Origin: Polytrichum commune
Lineage: Eukaryota > Streptophyta > Polytrichopsida > Polytrichales > Polytrichaceae
DNA length: 64,000 nucleotides
Reading direction: 5' to 3'
Assembly (NCBI GenBank): GCA_950295325.1
Contig: OX485808.1
Location: forward strand, 684,501-748,500
Shown: positions 56,838-64,000 of the stretch, piece by piece
Numbering within the stretch: the first letter of the stretch is position 1
How the letters are laid out: every line of letters begins with the position of its first letter
Program-made: the position numbers and the translations under genes
The notes under the pieces: generated by a model
What the model was told of the DNA's origin: nothing
Seen by the model: the letters and a program-made list of their open reading frames with translations, nothing else
Databases searched by the model: none

Positions 56838-57975
56838 CGTCAATGATGATTTTGAAGAGGAAGCTCTAAATTTCATACAAAGTGTACCATCAACTGATAT
56901 GTGGAGCCCTCCACCAAACAATCCTCTAAGTATTTTTTTCAACTCTAGATGTTTAAAAATCTATATAATATGCTTTAGTATGTTGATTATTTAATGCTCT
57001 CGTATTTTATGGAAACAAAATTTATGTTCATCTACTCACTTTTTGATTGCTTTTTAGAAAATGAAGAACTGCCAGTTGAGAATTAAGACGAGGACATTGC
57101 TTCAACACTTGAAAAAATGAGTATATCTACATCCAATGCCACATTAGTAGATTCCGTCCAGAGAAAAATGCAAGGAATTCTCTCGGAATTCTTTATTATT
57201 GAAAAATTATCCATGCTATCATCAGAAGAAGTTATTGCTTTGGACAAAAAAATCAACATGTTTTTACGGTCCGTAATATTTATATTCAATCCACAAGTGG
57301 CGCCAAGAACCATTACTCTACCTCGAAGTGGAACAAACATAGAAGCAATCCAAGCACATGTTATCATGACAAGACTTGGTCATGGAAAGTCAAGAAAGGA
57401 TAAATAAACAATTGCTTCACAAAAAATCCATCAGGTACCTAAAAACATTGTTTATAAGTTTTAAATTTTTTTCTTCATAAACTATATCAATATTTTAGCA
57501 ATGCAAAATTTGCATAAATTGTACTCACTTATTCTAAATGTTTGTAGGTACATCATCCACACCAAATGAAAGTAGAGTGAGGCCAAAGACCACTGTAGAA
57601 GTACAATAACGGAAACTCATTCTCGAAAACAAAAGCGATTACAACTTGCAAAGGTTTTCAAACAAAAATGTCGTGTTTGTGACGACAATAACATGTTTTT
57701 GCATGGTGAAAATTCCACAAAATGCAAAAATTGTGGAACAACAATTATAAGGGGTGAATTACAATGTGGGACAATTGGCACAAATAGTTCCTTTTATTGG
57801 AAAGATGGTAGAGGTTTTTGATGAAAACACAAACAAATGGTATTTAGGAAGGATTTCAAGCTTTAATGACTCGGTATAATGTATTAATGCTAAATCGTAC
57901 AACATAGAGGTATCAAGTAATGGTAAAGTTATGAAAGGTATAACACTCCCAGATGAAAATATATGGTTTGCTTGA
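56838..57975 (+). pseudogene. Decayed gene: helical segment, zinc ribbon and Tudor-like segment
   Basis: Coding-like pieces in order: an acidic exon at 56838-56930 (NDDFEEEALNFIQSV); 57060-57407 with VDSVQRKMQGILSEF, EEVIALDKKINMFLRS and a basic end TRLGHGKSRKDK; a zinc-ribbon-like stretch at about 57640-57770 with CRVCDDNN and CKNCGTT (CxxC..CxxC); and a segment at about 57806-57975 with EVFDENTNKWYLGRI and SYNIEV..DENIWFA, reminiscent of Tudor or SAND-like small beta folds. Several stops break it (for example TAA after the GELP segment, TAA near 57878). It may be the tail of a transposase or a host gene into which the Ty3-type element inserted. I do not recognise the family. Confidence 0.4.
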
Positions 57976-59485
57976 CAATATGTTTTTATAGAAGGAGTTA
58001 TTTTATGTACTTTGATGGTATTTTAAATCAATCGTATCAAATCCTATAGAGCTCCTCGATGCTTTGTACTACACTTGATGAACTTTAAATTTGTTGATTG
58101 TTTTGTAGGCATGTTTTTTAATTGACTTCCTTGAGATTTAGACATGAACCTCTTTGGTGATAAGTGCCCTTCATGAACCTTTTCATCAACTTTTTGTTCT
58201 TAAATGTGAACCTCTCCTATGATAACTACCTTTTAAAAACTTCATCGATTCATGAATCTTTTGTTCTAATGCCCTTTATCTTTCAATATATGAAGAGGTA
58301 TTGAGATGCTTATGAGTCCAAAGAATGGTATTTTGATCTCCTAAATGATGTTTTTAACAAAAATAATAATATATAAAATGATTCTGCTTCAAAATTTCTC
58401 AATTCATTTATTAAAGTTGTTTGTTTTTTAAAATAGTCAATATTAAGTGTGATATACACATCAAACAATTTGGATATTGCAAATTGAACTAAAATTTAAC
58501 CATGCCTAATTCCATGCGAATTTATCCGATATTGTTATTTTTTTAATGTGTGTCAATTGAATATTAATTTGTTGGTCTATGTAATTTCTAATTTCAAGTT
58601 TGTTTCATCATTCAAATTGAGATCAAATCAAAAAATGATCTCTGGAGCATTTTTTAACCCCTAAATGTTCAACCGTCCAGAATGTGGACGACGGACAAAA
58701 TCAAACACATATTTCTCATCTGTCATTGGTTTTTTGCAGTGAGGATTTTTTACTATATATTTTATAGATAGTTAGCTTCATTCATCTTTGATCCAATTAG
58801 AAAGGGGATGATTTGTGAAATTTCTATGCCTCATTTTATGTTGTAGTGATGCACAAAAAAAATTGAAGATTTTAGTGTAAAAGTGTTCTTCAAAAATTCA
58901 ACTTTGTATAATATCAAGCAACCCTAAATCACCAAAAATCACTACATTTAGACTATCACATTTCAACTAATTAGAAAAAATTTCATGTACAAATTCCTAA
59001 TACCTTATTTGAAATCAAATTACAAAAGAATATTCAATTTCAAATTTCAAATTTTATACAAAAATATTGGTGATAAAAATCGCAAATTTAACTATATGAA
59101 TAAAATCTAAAATTGATAATGCACAACTTTTATTCATACATCAAGCTCAAAATATCCCTTTGCGTTGCATTTTATGATGTATCTAAGCAAAACTGTCAAA
59201 TTTGCAGAGGGGTGCCGACGTTTAGGGGTTAATAAGCTACTTTGTAGCAATGAAATAAAAATGTCAATTTGATTTATTAAAGAAATTAATTACACGTCTT
59301 TCTTCATTTTGGTGCATAGTATACTGTACAATAAGAATATTCTTTAAAAAATGAAAAGAAAGTATTGAAATCAACTCTCAAAAATGCGAAAAACTACATG
59401 CAATGTCCCCATTACTTTAAATTAGCTCTTCAAATACTCTTCAAATACTAAGCCCTGCAAATACTAAGCCCTTCAAATACTTTGC
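57976..59485. other. AT-rich intergenic sequence
   Basis: Strongly AT-rich, with A- and T-runs. No ORF above noise and no repeat ends were recognised. Confidence 0.5.
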
Positions 59486-59488
59486 TTA

Positions 59489-59998
59489 TGCCCCTCCCCA
59501 CTTGACATTAGCAAATAACCAAAGACTGCCCTAAAACCCGGGTAAAGCTCCCTCAGTTATAGCGGACACGTCCGGCTATCCCAATGCACCTACAAGAACT
59601 TGCTCCAAAGATTTCCAAGTAGGTTTTAGTTAAGTAGCTTTCACACATGTTCATTGTTTTATCTACCAACCATTGAATGTGGGTTAGTTTTTGTCCCATC
59701 CCCAAATGCCTTAATACTTACCATCGGATTTTGTTAATGGAGCTCCTCGTGCCCTCATAGCTAAGACTAAAAGCAACCAATCACAAGAGCGGGAGGCAAC
59801 ACTTTTAGAGGTCCTACATTCTTGCCTCTTGTCTAGGTACCGATGGGAGGGTCGGTAGTTTTAGCTTAAAACCTCCACTTTTAAGCCATGCCACATCATT
59901 TGCCAACTAGGCTCGGCACTAGATAATGTCGATGGTGTGAACTCTCATTTTTAAGAACCCACTTTTAGGCTTAGCTAATGTCAAATGGGGAGAGGGCA
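59489..59998. mobile_element. PIF/Harbinger-type MITE (510 bp), TSD TTA
   Basis: The left end TGCCCCTCCCCACTTGAC and the right end, minus strand TGCCCTCTCCCCATTTGAC, both continue ATTAGC, giving an inverted repeat of about 25 bp. It is flanked by the exact TTA duplication (59486-59488 and 59999-60001). It is related to 29705-30017. An internal segment (GTTTTTGTCCCATCCCC..AATGCC) is inverted relative to that copy. Non-coding. Confidence 0.85.
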
Positions 59999-60001
59999 TT
60001 A

Positions 60002-60326
60002 TAATTAGTTGCTTGGGCGTTTATAGATTGTGGACAACCTAGGTGCCCGTGCCCTTACCAAGCGGCGTTCCCATGATGAGCCCCTCATTTAATTCTGACA
60101 TCAATTAATTTGGACCGCTGTTAATGGGGAGTTGCGTTCCGGGACCCGTGCCGGACCTTGCTTGCCTGCCCGCCCGCCCGCGTTTGGGAACCGTGCCCGA
60201 CCATGGGCGCCCGCCACCTAGGATTTTTCCAACCGTTGGATGAAGCTCACCCAGTGAGCGGCTCAAATCTAGTGAGCTGCCCACAGGCCCGGCTCCCTAA
60301 TCCGCGCCTCAGTGACGCGGCACCCC
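60002..60326. other. Spacer; no gene
   Basis: GC-richer than the preceding DNA, with CCCGCCCGCCCGCG at about 60168-60183. No ORF was recognised. Confidence 0.4.
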
Positions 60327-60496
60327 CGTGCCTCCTAGTCTCCGCGGGTGGGAGGCGTTCCTAATGCCCGGGGCCCTCACCCACACTAGGATCACTTGGG
60401 CCCTCTCACCAATGGCGCCACAAGTCCCGGTGTCACTCCGGGGTCCCCCTTGTGCCCATGGTGTTTTGGGCACTCCTTATGGAGAGGTGCGCGACA
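60327..60496 (-). repeat. Truncated LTR fragment, family S
   Basis: 170 bp matching the last part (on + strand) of 34709-35680: GTGCCTCCTAGTCTCCG to GAGAGGTGCGCGACA. It lies 245 bp from, and in the opposite orientation to, the LTR at 60742-61716. No target duplication. Confidence 0.88.
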
Positions 60497-60741
60497 AATT
60501 GGGTGCTTGGGTAGGTGTTGCTTGAGTTAAGAATTATGAGTGGGAGGTTATGTGTGTTGGTATGTGTTATGATGATGATTGTGATTAAGAGTTTTTTTGG
60601 TGTTATAGTATGTGGGAAGTGTAGGGTGTTGTGGATATTGTACTTGGAGCGGTGGTATTGTGATGATGGGGATTACATTAGGTTGTTGAATGGGTTGAAG
60701 GTATAATGAGACGAGTCATCGTGGTTTGTGATTAAGATCAT
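60497..60741. other. Spacer between inverted LTR pieces
   Basis: T/G-rich sequence without recognised features. It could be a loop of an inverted repeat formed by the two LTR pieces. Confidence 0.4.
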
Positions 60742-61716
60742 TGTCACGCACCTTTCCATGAGGAGTGCCCGAAACACCATGGGCACAAGGGGGACCCAGA
60801 GTGACACTCGAGACTTGTGGCGCCGTTGGTGAGAAGGCCCAAGTGATCCTAGTGTGGGTGAGGGCCCCATGCGTTGGGAACGCCTCCCACCCACGGAGAC
60901 TAAGAGGCAGGAGGGCAGGGCCATGAGCTTTGCGTAGCTTATGGCGTGGTGATTCCATAAAGCTTAAGAACACCTCAATCGGAGGTGTGAGCTAGGAGTT
61001 ATGGCAATTTGAGTGGGGGCGCTGTCCCGGGACAGCGCCCTGGTACAGCAGTGGCATGGGAGTGATTCCTGGGACTGCCAAGGTTTAAACAGGCATAACT
61101 TCGTCAACACTTGCCTGAATGGGGCAAGTAAGGCGTCCATCGGCATCTACGTGAAGCGTAGATGAAGATGGAGTGGTTGCTTGTTATCATCAGACATCAT
61201 ACAAGGAAGTTATGATGGTCTGAAGCTGCTAAGGGCTTCTAGGCCCAGCGGCTAAGGGAAAATGTCTACTTGGCCCCAACTCTTGGTAGAGAGACAAGAA
61301 GTTTCTTGACGGTGGGGTAGGGGCCCCGCGTAGAGTCCTAGAGGCTTATATGGGTGAGGTGGTGTGGCCTCACCCACCCGAGGCCGAACGGCATGGCCTC
61401 CATGGGCATTGGCCCAAGGTGAGGCCATAGTTGCCTAGTACGCTTCGGGTTGTTATAGTGTTGCTTTGGCAACGGAATGATCAACATAGGATTGGACTTT
61501 CATGGATGGAAGTCCACATTTAAGGATTGGTTACCGATTAAGAGGTGAGTCCCGAAAGTAAAGTAGGAGGGTTGGTTCCCTCCTATGAACTAAAAGGTCC
61601 GGGGTAGGAAGAGCTAACCATTAGCATGGCGGAATGCAAAGGGTTAGCGCTCGTAATCTTTGCTAGAAATCAAAATTGGCAAGATTGTTAAGGAGGCTAG
61701 CAAGGGTTGCGATACG
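60742..61716 (+). repeat. LTR of family S with adjoining primer site
   Basis: It starts TGTCACGCACC and runs about 975 bp, homologous to both solo LTRs. The end reads GTTGCGATACG instead of GTTGCGACA, so the terminus is mutated. It is followed directly by the primer-binding site. Confidence 0.9.
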
Positions 61717-61732
61717 TGGTATCAGAGCAGGG
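61717..61732 (+). promoter_or_regulatory. Primer-binding site, tRNA-iMet type
   Basis: TGGTATCAGAGCAGGG follows the LTR. TGGTATCAGAGC is the complement of the plant initiator tRNA-Met 3' end, used by many Ty1- and Ty3-type elements. It shows that family S are LTR retrotransposons and gives their orientation. Confidence 0.9.
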
Positions 61733-62060
61733 TTCCAATTTTTGAGCTAGCACTTTGAGGGAAACATGGCTATCAAATGTGCGGGTTATGATGGTGAGCC
61801 TGGGGTTTCCAAAAGGTTGTGAGGCTCAAATTGGAACAAGGATCGTGTGCAAGTGGATTTTGACCATACCATTGGTTCTAATGACAATGGTGGGCATGAG
61901 GGTGGATTTGGTAAGGAAATTGGAGGAATCCTTCGAAAGGGCTCCCGCAAACCTCGAAATGTATTCCGGGGCTAAAATACCAAATGCACCCGAAAGCTTG
62001 GAAGGTGGTCATGTTGGATTGAAATTCCAATCCAAAATGCTTAGAATGGGATGATGTTGG
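61733..62060 (+). pseudogene. Remnant of family S leader and start of gag
   Basis: It follows the primer site. An ATG at 61766 opens a frame soon broken by TGA. Short open stretches continue to about 62054 in other frames. No protease, RT or integrase follows, so the element is truncated. Confidence 0.5.
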
Positions 62061-63579
62061 AACGAACTTGGTGCGAATGTTTAAATGGAATTAACTCCAG
62101 TAAATATAATTTATGATTAATTAAGCTTAATTAATTTTCTAAGCATATTTTCTGATTTAATTGGGCTTAATTAGGATTAATCAAAATATATTAGACTTAG
62201 TTGCATTCAATCTTACTTAACTAGTTTAAATGCATATGAAAACTTTGTGATAGTAGAAGGTATTAACTATATTATATATTATATTAAACTATTCAAAAAT
62301 AAAAAATAAAAAATAAATCATTAATTTTAGTTTCATTTTAGAATGACAAAGTCCCTTTGAATTGTAAGTGACAAAAATTATAACCTCGGTGCTAATGAGG
62401 ATTTTGTAATATTTTTGACTTCCAAGTTAATTACATGCTTTATTGGCAGTTTCACTTTGAAAATGAAATCTAGTCAATTGCTTATTTACTCAATGAAGTG
62501 AACATAGATATTGGATTTGAGACCTTGAAAATGAAGTGCACTCAATATGGGATTTGTGGACAAGTAGCCTTCAAAAAGGCAAGTACAATAGTTTTTTTGA
62601 AATCGGGCGGGCGGGCAGCAGTTTTCGGTCGGGTGCAGAAAAAATGTCGGGCGGCTGCCCCTTATATAATATCCCCCGAAAAGTTTGTGGGGGTACTTAA
62701 CATCCTCCCATGGATAAGTGCAAACCTCAACATAGATCATGTTGTGCAATCGGAATATGCATCTACATTCATGAGCTTCACAAATAAAAATGCAGTATCT
62801 AGACAAGGATTTATAAAAGTCCAAAAAGTAGAAAATGACAAATTAACAAGTAGGAAAAACATTCAATGTTGGGTGATTCTGAAGTTTCTTCGTGTCGAAG
62901 AATGTTGGAAGAGATTTTGCAAAACCCATGAAATGTCTGATCCATCTTGCGTCAAAGTTTTACGGGTTTTGCTCAGCACCTGTCATAGTGAACGTTTGCA
63001 CCGAAAAGCAGCTGGCCTTGCCCCAAAAAACATTGTACGTCACCACTTTCAGTGAAAGCCTTCCAGTTGAGCTCTTCTGTTGTCGTTGTTGCTTTTTGTA
63101 TCGATGGCTGAAACGTGGACACAGTGTTATGTTTTGTGAATCTGGAGCACCTTTTTCCTCGAGTGGGCTACAAAATAAGTTAGCAAAGTTACCTTTGTTT
63201 TTTATTCCGGTGGTACAGCATATTTGCAATCACAATGACGGGAGTAGTCTTCCATCCAGAATCAGAGTCCTGCAAGTATGGTTTCACCTTCTTGTGAGGA
63301 GAGAGTTGGAGAAAACATTATTTGCATGTAGATAGTTCCATTGATGAAGTGGAGAGTTGAGAGAAGGCGCGAGGTACTGTATATTGCTCTGTTTTGTTGA
63401 TGTTTCCGTTCTTGCAGTTTTGCAGTGCACACTTAGAGGTTCAAGCTGACTTTCTCCCCACATTGCACAAAGAGGAGATGGCAAATGCGCAGCAGAATTG
63501 CAGAGGGAGATTTGGGATTATCTTCAGATTGTAGAATGAGGGATTGGGAAAAAGGGTGGAATCAAAGAGAACAGGAAGG
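62061..63579. other. Region upstream of the glycosidase gene; no gene recognised
   Basis: Starts AT-rich (62100-62480), then mixed composition. ORFs at 62498-63055 and 62892-63335 resemble nothing I know. The promoter of the glycosidase should lie in the last part, but I see no confident TATA element. Confidence 0.4.
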
Positions 63580-63771
63580 ATGGGTGGGAGGACGGTGACA
63601 TGCTTGCTGATGGTAAGCTTCATAATGGCGAGCTTGGCAGTTGAGAATGTGAAGGCGAGGATGTTTCAACCGATTTCGGAGCTCAGAGCCGATGACTCGG
63701 AGCCGGGATTTCTTCACCGAAGTGATTTCCCGGAAGGGTTTGTGTTCGGGAGCTCGAGCTCCGCATATCAG
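63580..63771 (+). CDS. Family 1 glycoside hydrolase (beta-glucosidase-like), first exon
   Basis: ATG 63580 starts a signal-peptide-like N-terminus (basic MGGR, then a hydrophobic core TCLLMVSFIMASLA, residues about 6-20). Mature sequence follows, with the family 1 hallmark RSDFPEGFVFGSSSSAYQ. The exon ends at CAG 63771 before GTGCCG, the usual place for the first intron of plant GH1 genes (after SAYQ). The rest of the gene is beyond the window. GH1 enzymes release glucose from glucosides of hormones, defence compounds or cell-wall precursors; the signal peptide suggests secretory, vacuolar or apoplastic location. Substrate cannot be told from this exon. It is the only host gene I am confident of here. 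Confidence 0.82.
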
Positions 63772-64000
63772 GTGCCGAATTTAATTTATCGAAGTGATAC
63801 TTCCCATCGGAATAGGTAGGAGTTCAACATGTGAGTCTTGGGACTACCTAATGTGATCATATCTCTGGAAGAATAATGATACGACTGTCACAAATGACCT
63901 GTCACTGATTTTTTGAATCACTCTGCTCAAAAGGATTGTCAAAAAGATGTTCGGAGGAGGATTTTAGTCGCAAACAGATGAGGGGGACGCTCATTGGACA
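63772..64000 (+). other. Probable first intron of the glycosidase gene
   Basis: Begins GTGCCG after the SAYQ codons. No second GH1 exon is visible before the window ends. Confidence 0.5.

Noticed and set aside
62498-63335. ORFs of 147-185 codons
   Set aside because: No motif, no family resemblance, and the overlapping frames look random. Left as unannotated DNA.

Overview
The window looks like a transposon-packed stretch of a land-plant nuclear genome. The only piece of a recognisable host gene is the first exon of a plant-type family 1 glycosidase (beta-glucosidase) at the right edge (63580-63771). Everything else I can identify is mobile DNA or its debris. Genes have plant-style GT..AG introns. 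The mix (a non-chromovirus Ty3 element, a large MULE-type DNA transposon, a LINE with 2A-like motifs and RNase H, an IS3/IS481-like DDE transposase, hAT and PIF/Harbinger-type non-autonomous elements, solo LTRs) suggests a repeat-rich, probably early-diverging plant such as a lycophyte, fern or bryophyte. I cannot name the species.

Layout. 1-3574: one end of a Ty3-type LTR retrotransposon, cut by the window edge. 3575-6457: unannotated DNA with a decayed integrase fragment. 6468-18617: a 12.15-kb DNA transposon flanked by an exact 10-bp direct repeat (GTATTGAACT). It carries a small acidic ORF (+), a MULE-like transposase with GCM/WRKY-like zinc residues and a SWIM finger (-), and a multi-exon gene (+) whose product resembles a circularly permuted amino-methyltransferase. 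Its introns are full of satellite-like repeats. 19421-21952: a long ORF interrupted by two in-frame stops. 22200-23179 and 34709-35680: two solo LTRs of one family, each with a 5-bp duplication. 25010-25936: a non-autonomous hAT element filled with a C-rich minisatellite. 25945-33945: several arrays built on GACTATGGC-like units, plus a MITE and a broken IS3-like transposase gene. About 35930-45593: a 9-10 kb LINE on the + strand (ORF1; APE endonuclease, RT, RNase H, CCHC finger), with two 2A-like motifs in ORF2 and a few disabling changes. 45637-56832: a complete, young Ty3-type retrotransposon on the - strand with a 2079-residue uninterrupted polyprotein, near-identical LTRs and a CATGA duplication. 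56838-62060: gene debris, AT-rich DNA, another MITE, and LTR pieces of the solo-LTR family, including one with a tRNA-iMet primer site. 63580 onward: the glycosidase gene.

The best candidate for an undescribed system is the 12.15-kb element. It would be a Mutator-type transposon in which the transposase gene and a DNA-methyltransferase-like gene lie head to head inside one mobile unit, with a third small gene. Known MULEs such as VANDAL carry accessory anti-silencing genes, so a methyltransferase-fold cargo could act on the element's own epigenetic control. That function is inference; the element boundaries and gene content are read directly from the sequence.
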